Origin: Streptomyces microflavus
GTDB taxonomy: Bacteria > Actinomycetota > Actinomycetes > Streptomycetales > Streptomycetaceae
NCBI RefSeq assembly: GCF_014650075.1
Contig: NZ_BMUG01000012.1
Coordinates: forward strand, 1-64,000
Direction of reading: 5' to 3'
DNA length: 64,000 bases
Notes under the pieces: model-generated
Seen by the model: only the letters and a program-made list of their open reading frames with translations
What the model was told of the DNA's origin: nothing
Database searches by the model: none
Shown: piece after piece, positions 32,013 through 41,344 of the stretch
Position numbering within the stretch: position 1 is the first letter of the stretch
Layout: every line of letters begins with the position of its first letter
Position numbers and translations under genes: made by a program

Positions 32013-33200
32013 TCAGAGGATGACGTGGGGCAGGAAGCGGGCGTACTCGTCCGTGACCGGCCCCGCCGATTCCCGGATGCCGAGCCCGGCCGCCTCGTCC
32101 TCCACGACCCAGGCCCCGAGCACCACCCGGTTGCCGTCGAAGTCGGGCAGCGGCGCCAGCTCCTGGTAGCAGCACGGCTCGTCGCGCGGGACCGCCGGGG
32201 AGCCGGGGCCGTGCAGGTCGACCCCGGCGCCCTCGCGGCCGAGCAGCGGCTTGGAGACGTACCCCGCCCCGCCGGGTCCGGCCAGCTCCCGGGGGCCGTC
32301 GAGGTAGGCGGGGAGCAGGTTGGGGTGGCCCGGGTAGAGCTCCCACAGGACCGCCAGGAGCGCCTTGTTGGAGAGCAGCATCTTCCAGGCGGGCTCGATC
32401 CAGCAGGTGGTGCCGGAGCCGCCGCCGTTGTCGAGGGTGTCCAGCACCTGCGGCCCGAAGCGGTCCGTGGTCAGCCACTCCCACGGGTAGAGCTTGAAGC
32501 AGCTGCGGATGAAGCGGAGCCGGTCGTCGACGAACCGGCCGCTCAGCCGGTCCCAGCCGATCTCCTCCACCGAGAGCGCCTCGGTCTCCAGTCCGGCCTG
32601 GGCGGCGGTCTCGCGCAGGTACGCGACCGTCATCAGGTCCTCGCCGGCCTCGTCGCCCTCCGAGTGGACGAAGTGCAGCGGGCCGGGCGGCAGCAGGGGT
32701 GCCTGGCGCTTCCAGGCGTCGACCAGCCGCTCGTGCAGGGAGTTCCACTGGTCGGCGCCGGGGAACCGCTCCTCCATCCAGAACCACTGCGGACTGGCGG
32801 CCTCCACCAGAGAGGTCGGGGTGTCGGCGTTGTACTCCAGCATCTTCGCCGGGCCGCTCCCGTCGTACCGCAGGTCGAACCGCCCGTACAGGGAGGGCAG
32901 TTCGTCGCGGCGACGCCAGGACTCGGCGACCAGGGAGACCAGGCGCGGATCGGTGATGGAGAGGTCGGCGAAGCGGTCGTGCTCGACGATGTGCGCGGCG
33001 GCGGCCAGGCACATCGTGTGCAGCTCCTCCACGGTCTCCTCCAGCGCCTCCACCTCGGGCAGCGAGAAGACGTAGTAGGCGCTCTCGTCCCAGTAGGGGC
33101 GCAGCGACCCGTCCGGGTAGCGGGTGAGCGGGTAGACGAGCCCCTGGGACTCGACGGTCTCCTGCCAGCCGGGGCGCGGCGCGATGGTGCGGCGCTCCAC
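32013..33200 (-). CDS. Glutathionylspermidine synthase-like ATP-grasp protein (YgiC/YjfC type)
   Basis: A 395-residue protein starting at a GTG (VERRTIAPRPGW) after GGAGG. It has the ATP-grasp fold of the synthetase domain of glutathionylspermidine synthase: YGRFDLRYDGSGPAKMLEYNADTP-type substrate loop, EPAWKMLLSNKALLAVLW and KPLLGREGAGV. The amidase half of E. coli Gsp is absent, as in YgiC/YjfC. Actinobacteria are not known to make glutathionylspermidine, so the peptide-like substrate is unknown. It lies five bases after the small lipoprotein gene, forming a two-gene unit like ygiBC. Confidence 0.88.
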   Translation of the reverse strand: MERRTIAPRPGWQETVESQGLVYPLTRYPDGSLRPYWDESAYYVFSLPEVEALEETVEELHTMCLAAAAHIVEHDRFADLSITDPRLVSLVAESWRRRDELPSLYGRFDLRYDGSGPAKMLEYNADTPTSLVEAASPQWFWMEERFPGADQWNSLHERLVDAWKRQAPLLPPGPLHFVHSEGDEAGEDLMTVAYLRETAAQAGLETEALSVEEIGWDRLSGRFVDDRLRFIRSCFKLYPWEWLTTDRFGPQVLDTLDNGGGSGTTCWIEPAWKMLLSNKALLAVLWELYPGHPNLLPAYLDGPRELAGPGGAGYVSKPLLGREGAGVDLHGPGSPAVPRDEPCCYQELAPLPDFDGNRVVLGAWVVEDEAAGLGIRESAGPVTDEYARFLPHVIL

Positions 33201-33205
33201 CGGGC

Positions 33206-33481
33206 TCAGCCTCCGCCGGACTTGGTGCAGCCGAAGCCGCCCCGGTCGACCGCCGACTTGTCGAAGCTGCCGCCCTGGACCTTGCCGTCGCCGCTCTTGC
33301 CGCCGCCGTAGTAGTACGAACCGCTGCCGCCGCTGCGGCACTCGGAGCTCGGCAGGGTCCTCTGGGTCGTCCGGTCGGCGCACCGCCGGTCGGGTTCCGA
33401 TCCGCAGGACGTGATCGTCAGGGCGAGCAGCCCCATCCCGCCGAGCACGACCGTGCTCGACCTCAACCTCCGCTTGGCCAT
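33206..33481 (-). CDS. Small Ser/Gly-rich lipoprotein (YgiB-like partner of the ATP-grasp gene)
   Basis: A 91-residue protein with signal segment STVVLGGMGLLALTITSC; the Cys (about residue 26) fits a lipobox. The mature part is rich in Gly, Ser and Tyr with a C-terminal GGFGCTKSGGG, resembling the DUF1190/YgiB tail that is Gly/Ser-rich and linked to YgiC-like enzymes. The start at 33481 excludes 41 unsupported upstream residues. The next gene starts five bases after its stop. It may be the substrate or anchor of the ligase. Confidence 0.75.
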   Translation of the reverse strand: MAKRRLRSSTVVLGGMGLLALTITSCGSEPDRRCADRTTQRTLPSSECRSGGSGSYYYGGGKSGDGKVQGGSFDKSAVDRGGFGCTKSGGG

Positions 33482-33611
33482 GTCCGGTTCTCCCCCGTGG
33501 TACCTGATCCGGCCCGGCACCCCGTTCATCACCGGACCTCTTGTCAGACTAGTTCGACGGTCGGCCGGATCGGAACCCACGAGGCGAACCGCCGCCCGGT
33601 ACATTCCTTTT

Positions 33612-34481
33612 GTGCTTCTCGGGATGATCTGTGCGCTCGGTGCCGCCCTCTGCTACGGGACGGCCTCCGTCCTCCAGGCGATCGCCGCGCGGGCCGCCGC
33701 CCGGCCGGATTCCGGTGCGGGTGTGGATCCCGCGCTGCTGCTGCGGGCGGTGCGGCAGTGGCGTTACGTGGCCGGACTCGCCCTGGACGGCCTGGGTTTC
33801 GTGCTCCAGATCGTGGCGCTGCGCTCGCTGCCGATCTACGCCGTGGGTGCGGCGCTCGCCGCGTCCCTCGCGGTCACGGCGGTGGTCGCGGCCCGGCTGC
33901 TGGCGGTCCGGCTGAGCTCCACTGAGTGGGCGGCGGTGGCGGTGGTCTGCGCCGGGCTCGGGATGCTGGGACTGGCATCGGGCGCGGAGGGCGACCTGCC
34001 GGGCCCGGCGTGGCTGCCGTGGGCGACGATCGCCGCCGCGCTGGGGGTGCTGGTGCTCGGCGCGGTGGGCGGGCGGCTGCCGATGCGGGGGCGGGCGCTG
34101 GCGCTGGGCCTGGGGGCCGGGTTCGGCTTCGGGGTGGTGGAGGTGGCGGTGCGGCTGGTCGACGACGTGTCGCCGGGGGCGCTGGTGCGGAACCCGGCGG
34201 TGTACGGGCTGCTGCTGGGCGGGGCGGCGGCGTTCCTGCTGCTGACGTCGGCGCTGCAGAAGGGGTCGGTGACCACGGCGACGGCGGGGATGGTGCTCGG
34301 CGAGACGGTGGGCCCGGCGCTGGTGGGGGTGGTGTGGCTGGGCGACGGGACCCGGGCGGGGCTGGGGTGGCTGGCGGTGACCGGTTTCGCGGTGGCGGTG
34401 GCGGGGTCGCTGGCTCTGGCCCGTTTCGGCGAGGCGCCGGAGGCGGAGGCGGAGCCGGAGCCGCAGGCGGATCGCCCTTAG
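33612..34481 (+). CDS. EamA/DMT-like multi-pass membrane protein
   Basis: A 289-residue protein with about nine or ten transmembrane helices arranged as two related halves, e.g. ICALGAALCYGTASVLQAIAA at the start and LGWLAVTGFAVAVAGSLALA near the end. Members of the drug/metabolite transporter superfamily move small metabolites; no substrate is suggested here. The GTG start lies six bases after TACATT with no ribosome-binding site, so it may be leaderless; the ATG at 33624 is an alternative. A Glu/Pro-rich C-terminal tail ends the protein. Confidence 0.82.
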   Translation: MLLGMICALGAALCYGTASVLQAIAARAAARPDSGAGVDPALLLRAVRQWRYVAGLALDGLGFVLQIVALRSLPIYAVGAALAASLAVTAVVAARLLAVRLSSTEWAAVAVVCAGLGMLGLASGAEGDLPGPAWLPWATIAAALGVLVLGAVGGRLPMRGRALALGLGAGFGFGVVEVAVRLVDDVSPGALVRNPAVYGLLLGGAAAFLLLTSALQKGSVTTATAGMVLGETVGPALVGVVWLGDGTRAGLGWLAVTGFAVAVAGSLALARFGEAPEAEAEPEPQADRP

Positions 34482-34533
34482 GCCCTGTCCGGATGCCCTG
34501 CGGGCCCTGCCCCCGGATCACCCTTGCGCCCTG

Positions 34534-35934
34534 TTACGGCAGCACCCGGCACAACGCGTCCAGCGCCCCCGCCCAGGCGCTCTCCGACGGGGAGCCGTAG
34601 CCGATGACCAGCGCGTCGCGCCCGGCCGGGGCATCGGGGTGCCGGTAGGTGGCGAGGCCGTCCAGCCGCAGGCCCTGGAAGGCCGCCGCCTGGACCACCG
34701 AACGCTCGGTGCCCGCCGGGAGTTCGAGGACCGCGTGCAGCCCGGCCGCGATACCGCTGACCTCGATGCCCGGCGCGCGTTCGGCGAGCGCCGCCACGAG
34801 CTGGTCGCGGCGGCGCCGGTAGCGCAGCCGCATGGAGCGCACATGCCGGTCGTACGCCCCCGAGGCGATGAACTCCGCGAGCGTCAGCTGGTCGAAGGCG
34901 CCGGACATCCAGTCGGACGCGCCCTTCGCCGCCACGACCTCCCCCACCAGCCCCCGGGGCAGCACCATCCAGCCGAGGCGCAGGCCGGGGGCGAGCGACT
35001 TGGAGGCGGTGCCGAGGTAGACCACCCGTTCGGGGTCCAGGCCTTGGAGGGCGCCCACGGGCTGGCGGTCGTACCGGAACTCCCCGTCGTAGTCGTCCTC
35101 CAGGATCAGCCCGCCGGTGGAGCGGGCCCAGTCGACGGCGGCGGCCCGCCGGTCCGGGTGGAGGGGTACGCCGGTGGGGAACTGGTGCGCCGGGGTCAGC
35201 AGGACCGCCCCCGTACCGCGCATCGCGGCCAGCTCCCCGGTCCGCGAGCCGAGGTGGTCCAGCGCCAGGCGGGGGGTGTTCAGACCGGTGCCGGTGAGGA
35301 GGTCGCGGTGCAGGTCGAGACCGTACGACTCGACGGCGAGGTCCCGCACCCGGCGGCGGCGCAGGACCGTGCCCAGCAGCATCAGCCCGTGGACGAAGCC
35401 GGAACAGATCACGATGCGTTCCGGGTCGGCGTGGACCCCGCGCGAGCGGGCCAGGTACTCGGCCAGCACCGTGCGCAGCTCGACGCGCCCGCGCGGGTCG
35501 CCGTAGTCGAGCGCCTCGTCGGGCGCCGCGGTGAGCGCCTTGCGGGCGGCCCGGAGCCAGGCGGTGCGCGGGAAGGACGACACGTCCGGGGAGCCCGGCT
35601 TCAGGCTGTGGCCGGTGCGCGGGCGGGCCGGCCGGGTGCGGGCCGCCACCGGGTCCGCCCGGCGCGGCGCCGACCGCTGCGCGACCCGGGTCCCCGAACC
35701 CTGGCGGGCGGTGAGCCAGCCCTCGGCGACCAGTTCGGCGTAGGCGTCGGCCACCGTGTTGCGGGCGATGCCCAGGTCGGCGGCGAGCGCCCGGGAGGAC
35801 GGCAGCCGGGTGCCGGGGGTCAGCCGCCCGCTGCGCACCGCCTCCCGCAGGGCCTCCATCAGCCCGCTGCGCAGCCCCGTACCGACCGGCTCCAGATGCA
35901 GGTCGGCGCCGAAAGTGGCCCAGGAATCCGTCAT
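34534..35934 (-). CDS. MocR/PdxR-family regulator (GntR wHTH plus aminotransferase-like domain)
   Basis: A 466-residue protein. The N-terminal winged helix (about residues 20-85) contains GLMEALREAVRSGRLTPGTRLP and NTVADAYAELVAEGWL. A class I aminotransferase-like domain follows, with ILEDDYDGEFRYD and the PLP-Lys segment LGTASKSLAPGLRLGW. Such regulators sense PLP or amino compounds and act as dimers on direct repeats. It is divergent from an AhpD-like gene only 47 bases away, its probable target. The ATG at 35934 was chosen over an upstream ATG at 36000 that lies inside the neighbour. Confidence 0.92.
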   Translation of the reverse strand: MTDSWATFGADLHLEPVGTGLRSGLMEALREAVRSGRLTPGTRLPSSRALAADLGIARNTVADAYAELVAEGWLTARQGSGTRVAQRSAPRRADPVAARTRPARPRTGHSLKPGSPDVSSFPRTAWLRAARKALTAAPDEALDYGDPRGRVELRTVLAEYLARSRGVHADPERIVICSGFVHGLMLLGTVLRRRRVRDLAVESYGLDLHRDLLTGTGLNTPRLALDHLGSRTGELAAMRGTGAVLLTPAHQFPTGVPLHPDRRAAAVDWARSTGGLILEDDYDGEFRYDRQPVGALQGLDPERVVYLGTASKSLAPGLRLGWMVLPRGLVGEVVAAKGASDWMSGAFDQLTLAEFIASGAYDRHVRSMRLRYRRRRDQLVAALAERAPGIEVSGIAAGLHAVLELPAGTERSVVQAAAFQGLRLDGLATYRHPDAPAGRDALVIGYGSPSESAWAGALDALCRVLP

Positions 35935-35947
35935 GGGAATGGACCAT

Positions 35948-35974
35948 ACCGGGGTGCCACCGGGCCCGTAACGT
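35948..35974 (+). promoter_or_regulatory. Direct repeat ACCGGG and -10 element in the MocR/AhpD-like intergenic region
   Basis: ACCGGG occurs at 35948-35953 and 35959-35964, 11 bp apart and so on the same helix face, as expected for MocR-type binding. TAACGT (35969-35974) is a plausible -10 seven bases before the ATG at 35982, suggesting a leaderless transcript. Confidence 0.4.
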
Positions 35975-35981
35975 CGATGGC

Positions 35982-36515
35982 ATGACGACGACACCCGCAC
36001 ACACCCACACCCACGCAGCCACCGGCACCGATGCCCCGTACGCCCCCGAGCACCCCGCCCGGATGCCCTGGGCGCAGCTGGCCCCCGAGGTCTACAAGGC
36101 GATGGTCCGGCTCGACGCCGCCTCCCGGAAGGGGCTCGACCCGCTGCTGCTGGAGCTGGTGAAGGTCCGGGCCTCGCAGCTCAACCGGTGCGCGCTCTGC
36201 CTGGACATGCACTCCAAGGACGCCATCGCCGCGGGCGAGAGCGTCGAGCGGATCATCCAGCTGAGCGCCTGGGACGAGTCGCGGCACTTCTACACGGAGA
36301 AGGAGATCGCGGCGATCGAGCTGACCGAGGCCATCACCGTCCTGACCGACGGGTTCGTCCCGGACGAGGTGTACGCGCGGGCCGCCGAACACTTCGAGGG
36401 CGCCGAACTGGCCCAGCTGATCGCCGCGATCACGGTGATCAACGCCTGGAACCGCTTCGGGGTCGCCACCCGCCAGGTCCCCGGCCACTACACTCCCGGC
36501 GACCTCAAGCACTGA
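35982..36515 (+). CDS. Carboxymuconolactone decarboxylase/AhpD-like protein
   Basis: A 177-residue protein with the AhpD-fold core: LLLELVKVRASQLNRCALCLDMHSKDA, where CALC-x-x-x-H is the redox-active Cys pair and proton-relay His. Such proteins act as alkylhydroperoxidase partners or small-molecule decarboxylases. The His-rich start (HTHTHAA) is unusual. It is divergent from the MocR regulator, which probably controls it. The reaction is not established from sequence. Confidence 0.9.
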   Translation: MTTTPAHTHTHAATGTDAPYAPEHPARMPWAQLAPEVYKAMVRLDAASRKGLDPLLLELVKVRASQLNRCALCLDMHSKDAIAAGESVERIIQLSAWDESRHFYTEKEIAAIELTEAITVLTDGFVPDEVYARAAEHFEGAELAQLIAAITVINAWNRFGVATRQVPGHYTPGDLKH

Positions 36516-36535
36516 CCGCTCCGGAGCACCGACCG

Positions 36536-36573
36536 CTCCGGCCGGAAGGGCTCCGGCCGGAAGGGCTCCGGCC
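36536..36573. repeat. 15-bp tandem repeat, about 2.5 copies
   Basis: CTCCGGCCGGAAGGG is present at 36536-36550 and 36551-36565, followed by a partial third copy. It fills the gap between two convergent genes and may form terminator-like structures. Confidence 0.7.
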
Positions 36574-36579
36574 GCTCGG

Positions 36580-37593
36580 TCAGAAGGGGCTGTCGTACGG
36601 GTCGAAGTGCGTCACGGCGGTGGAGAGGATCTCCTCGTGGCGCGGCCACTGCTCGTCGGGGGCGGCCACCAGCACCGCGTAGAGGCGGCCGTCCGACGCG
36701 GTGAAGACCCGCTCGGCGACCTGGCGGCGGCCGCCGGAGTCCTCGCTGTCGTACGCGTACACCAGCTCGGCGGCCTCGCCACCGAGCGGGTTGTCGACGG
36801 CGCCGATGCGGACCTCCTCGAAGCCGGGGCTCACACTGCGGTCCTCCGAGGCCGCGCGCACCGCCTCCAGGGCGGTGATGCCGGGCTCGGACACCCGGAA
36901 GACCTGGAGCAGTTCGCTGGAGCCGAAGGGCTTGTAGAACACCCCGCCGGTGTCCCGCGTGCGGACGCCCCACTCCTCGGGCACCGCGATCCGGAAACCC
37001 TCCTCGTCGTCCTGGGTGACGAAGCCGGGCGGCGGATCCCCGGCGTCCGGGGACCCGGTGCCGGTGGCGCCGGAGGGTTCGGACGCGTCGTCCCCGGTGC
37101 CGTCGGGAAAGCCGGTGTCCGGGTCGCCGTCCGGGGCGGCCGGGTCGGTGGCCTCCTCGGCCGGGGCGCTCGCCGTACGGCCCCGGGCGTCGTCCCGGCC
37201 GCCGTCATCACCACCTCCGCCGACCGTGAACCAGAGCGCCGCCGCACCGGCCGCGAGCACGGCCACGGCGAGCCCGGCGGTCAGCGGGGTGATCCGCTCC
37301 CGCACCGTCCGGGAAGCGGTCGCCGGCCCGTGGGTCCCGGTGATGTTGTTGTACGGGCCCGGCGGCCCCTGCACGACATAGGGCCCGGTCTCCACGTACG
37401 GGTCGGGGACCGTGGGGACCACCGGCGACGCGGCGGTGTCCTCCGGCGACGCGGCCGGGGACCCCTGCGGCATGGGCGGCACCACCGGGGCGGCGGAGGG
37501 CGGCGGGGGCGGCGGCGGGGTGTAGGCGCGCCGCGGCCCGGTCTCCCAGCTCTGGGTCTCGTCGTTCCAGCGCACCCCGCCGCCCCCGGTCAT
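36580..37593 (-). CDS. Single-pass membrane protein with extracytoplasmic domain, third gene of the GDHN-motif operon
   Basis: A 337-residue protein. Residues 1-100 are cytoplasmic and Pro-rich, with a short motif GPYNNITGTHGP at 79-90. One transmembrane helix (about 104-123) follows, then an acidic Asp/Gly/Pro-rich linker, and a folded domain from about residue 195 beginning FRIAVPEEWGVRTR, similar in style to LpqN/PsbP-like lipoprotein domains. No catalytic motif is recognised. It lies three bases after the small protein gene and is surely co-transcribed. The GPYNNI motif resembles the GDHN motifs of its two operon partners. Confidence 0.8.
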   Translation of the reverse strand: MTGGGGVRWNDETQSWETGPRRAYTPPPPPPPSAAPVVPPMPQGSPAASPEDTAASPVVPTVPDPYVETGPYVVQGPPGPYNNITGTHGPATASRTVRERITPLTAGLAVAVLAAGAAALWFTVGGGGDDGGRDDARGRTASAPAEEATDPAAPDGDPDTGFPDGTGDDASEPSGATGTGSPDAGDPPPGFVTQDDEEGFRIAVPEEWGVRTRDTGGVFYKPFGSSELLQVFRVSEPGITALEAVRAASEDRSVSPGFEEVRIGAVDNPLGGEAAELVYAYDSEDSGGRRQVAERVFTASDGRLYAVLVAAPDEQWPRHEEILSTAVTHFDPYDSPF

Positions 37594-37596
37594 CGG

Positions 37597-38007
37597 TCAG
37601 CCTCCCAGCAGGGCGCGCAGCGCCTCGGCCACCGCGACACCGGACGCCAGGGTTCCGGTGAGCGCCCCGGCGGCGGTCAGGGCCTCCTGGAGGCGGGCCA
37701 GGCGGCCCGGCGCGGCTCCGCCCGCCGTCTCGATCTCGTCCGCCACCGAGACCAGTTCGGCGTCCAGCACCTCCGTGGTGTCGGAGGCGACGAACCGGGC
37801 GAGGTCGGCGCGGAGTTCCTGCACAGCCCGCAGCAGTTCGGCCTGGGACTCGTCGGCGGGTCCGGCGTGCTGGTGCTGGGTGACGGTGTTGTGGTCGCCG
37901 ACGGCGAAGGCGCTGCCGGTCACCGAACCGATGTGCACGGTGCGCTGCGGCTGCCGGCCGTCGGGGGTCGGGCCGGAGGTCGGTCCGGAGGTCGGTCCGG
38001 AGGTCAT
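37597..38007 (-). CDS. Small soluble protein with GDHN motif, second gene of the operon
   Basis: A 136-residue protein. It begins with tandem SGPT units, followed by VHIGSVTGSAFAVGDHNTV (about 24-42), a strand-like motif similar to those found near the ends of actinobacterial NLR/conflict-system proteins. The remaining ~85 residues are predicted helical (ELLRAVQELRADLARFVA and later). No enzymatic motif is present. The ATG overlaps the previous gene's stop by four bases (ATGA). It shares the GDHN motif with the larger protein upstream, suggesting that they bind each other or a common partner. Confidence 0.8.
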   Translation of the reverse strand: MTSGPTSGPTSGPTPDGRQPQRTVHIGSVTGSAFAVGDHNTVTQHQHAGPADESQAELLRAVQELRADLARFVASDTTEVLDAELVSVADEIETAGGAAPGRLARLQEALTAAGALTGTLASGVAVAEALRALLGG

Positions 38008-39890
38008 TTCTCTCCTGCTTTCCGCTGGGGGCCCGGGGCCGCGGCGGGGCCGCTCCCGGGGCCGGGGCTCTTCGTGGCGCCGGGGGCCTTCCCGCCGGCC
38101 GGGCCCTTCTTCGCGCCGGGGGCGGCCGGGCCGGCCGGGGCCGTCGGGCCGGAGCGCCTGATGTCGTTGTGGTCGCCGATGCCGATCGCGCTGTCCTTCG
38201 CGGACTCGATGAACACACCGCCCGCACCGATGTTGACGATCTTCTGCTCGAACTCGTCGGTCTCGTAGCCGGCTTCGCGCAGGGCGAGCCGGACTCCGGC
38301 GTTCACCCGGTCCTCGATGCTCTTCAGATACCGGTTGATGTCCATGTCCTGGAAGAGCGAGGCCTCTTCGTCGGCGCCCAGCTCCCGGACGGAGAACGCG
38401 GGCCCCTCGGCCAGCGCACCGCTGTTCCCGGCGGTGAGCAGCTTCCAGCCGCTCGCCACGCCTCGGCCCAGGGTGACGACGGAGCGCGCCAGCGAGGCCG
38501 GGGTGCGGGTCAGCGCCCAGACCGCCTTGCCGAACCAGTTGTTGTTGCGGTGCCGGTGGGCGGCCCGGTCGGCGTCGCGGAACAGCGGGTGCACCGGCAT
38601 CAGGACGTGCGGGGCCACCTCCAGCATCAGCATCCCGCCCTGGGTGTGGACCCGGACGAAGACCGTGACGACGACCTCCTCGTTCCAGCCGCCGACCCGG
38701 ATGCGCAGGAAGTGCCGCCGACCCTCGCCGCCCTCCTCGACGGCGCGGCCGCGGTGTTCCTCGAACGCCCCGGGACCGTACGGGGCGCTCTCGCGCCGGG
38801 GCAGGCCGGCCACCGGCAGGAAGACGCACTCGTCGACCACCAGTTCGCGCAGCCGGTCCCGGACGGCGGCCGCGCCCTCGGCGGAACCGTGCGAGGAGGG
38901 CACCCGCAGGCCCTCCAGCAGCGGCACGATCCGGCGCAGGATCCGGGCGTTGTCGAGTGGCTCGGCGGGGCCCTCCTTGCTGGGCCGGAGCTCGACGGTG
39001 AGGTTCCACGTGCCGTAGGGCGTGCCCATTCCGCAGAACGGGTTCCGCTCGCCGTACAGGATGACGGGGGCGTGCTGCTCCAGCCGGATGCGCTGCTGGA
39101 GCCGCCGGAAGCGGTCGCCCGCCGCGTGCTCGGCCTGGTCGGCCGCGAGGTCGGGGAAGTTCTTCCGGGACAGCTCGTCGGTCATCACCCGGGCGAACTG
39201 GCCGCGCTGGAGGCCGACCAGGCCCGCGATGACGGCGAGGAAGAAGAGGACCGCCCAGGCGGCCCCCGTGGCGGACCCTCCGGAGAGACTGCCGGTGATC
39301 AGGGCGAAGCCCAGGTCGGAGGCGTCCGGCAGGGTGTCGGAGAAGCCGTCGGACCCGGAGGCCCCCGGGCCGTACGAGCCGGAGAACTCGTCCGGGTCGG
39401 ATTCACCGCCGAACAGGCCGAAGGCCGAGGCCAGCACCCAGAGCCCGACGAGGAGCAGGAAGAGCCGCCCGTACCAGCGCATGAGGAACGCGGCGGCCCG
39501 CCGGTACACCGGGGGGTTGGGCGCGGAGCCCCGGATCCAGGGCGCGAGGGCGAGCAGGACGCACGGGAAGAACAGCGCCCCGATGACGCCCCCGGTCAGG
39601 ACGGCGCCGAGCAGCCAGGCCGCCAGGATGCCCGCCGCCCACGCCAGTTCGGTGCGGCGGGCGCGCAGGGCGTGGGCGAGGACCCGGGCGGCGTCGAAGC
39701 CCGTCGACGGGGCGACGACGCACTGCTCCTGGACGTACAGCTGGTCGATGACCGCGTCCCGGTAGCCGTCGTGCAGATGGACCCCGGCGCACAGCAGCCT
39801 GCTCGCCTCGCTGACGGAGGGGTGCACGGGCGGTTTCCCGAGCAGATCGTCCTGGCCCTGCGACGGCCGCGGCACGGCACTCCCGGTCAC
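38004..39890 (-). CDS. Multi-pass membrane protein with C-terminal GDHN motif, first gene of the operon
   Basis: A 628-residue protein starting at a GTG after AAAGAGGAG. Its soluble N-terminus is followed by two close transmembrane helices (about 82-118), a third (about 141-160) and a fourth (about 207-228). A ~300-residue cytoplasmic or external domain follows, containing ITLYGERNPFCG-like and LRIRVGGWNEEVVVTVFVRV strands. Near the C-terminus are IVNIGAGGVFIESAKDS and GIGDHNDI (GDHN 572-575), then a Gly/Ala/Pro/Lys tail. I do not recognise a named family. It is coupled by a 4-nt overlap to the small GDHN protein. Confidence 0.8.
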   Translation of the reverse strand: MTGSAVPRPSQGQDDLLGKPPVHPSVSEASRLLCAGVHLHDGYRDAVIDQLYVQEQCVVAPSTGFDAARVLAHALRARRTELAWAAGILAAWLLGAVLTGGVIGALFFPCVLLALAPWIRGSAPNPPVYRRAAAFLMRWYGRLFLLLVGLWVLASAFGLFGGESDPDEFSGSYGPGASGSDGFSDTLPDASDLGFALITGSLSGGSATGAAWAVLFFLAVIAGLVGLQRGQFARVMTDELSRKNFPDLAADQAEHAAGDRFRRLQQRIRLEQHAPVILYGERNPFCGMGTPYGTWNLTVELRPSKEGPAEPLDNARILRRIVPLLEGLRVPSSHGSAEGAAAVRDRLRELVVDECVFLPVAGLPRRESAPYGPGAFEEHRGRAVEEGGEGRRHFLRIRVGGWNEEVVVTVFVRVHTQGGMLMLEVAPHVLMPVHPLFRDADRAAHRHRNNNWFGKAVWALTRTPASLARSVVTLGRGVASGWKLLTAGNSGALAEGPAFSVRELGADEEASLFQDMDINRYLKSIEDRVNAGVRLALREAGYETDEFEQKIVNIGAGGVFIESAKDSAIGIGDHNDIRRSGPTAPAGPAAPGAKKGPAGGKAPGATKSPGPGSGPAAAPGPQRKAGEK

Positions 39891-40048
39891 CGGCTCCTCT
39901 TTCCCCTGATGCGTCGCGCCGGCCACGGTCCTGCGGGGCCGAAGATCGAAAGGGGCCAATGTAAGCGAGGCGGGGGCTGCCCCGGGAGTCGATTGTCGGC
40001 CATCTCGATCCGGGCGGGAGGCCTGGCGGAAACCGGGCGGAAAAACGC

Positions 40049-40087
40049 CGAAGCGCCCCCGTCGGCGTGGCCGGTGGGGGCGCTTCG
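40049..40087 (-). terminator. Intrinsic terminator of mdh
   Basis: CGAAGCGCCCCC (40049-40060) pairs perfectly with GGGGGCGCTTCG (40076-40087). Read on the minus strand the hairpin is followed by a five-T run, a rare canonical rho-independent terminator in this GC-rich context. Confidence 0.85.
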
Positions 40088-40104
40088 TCTGCCGCGGGTG
40101 CGGA

Positions 40105-41292
<1,188 letters not shown>

Positions 41293-41344
41293 CTACCTGC
41301 GGGTCACACGGGACAGCCCTACCTGGTGCCGCGCGGGAGAGCCC

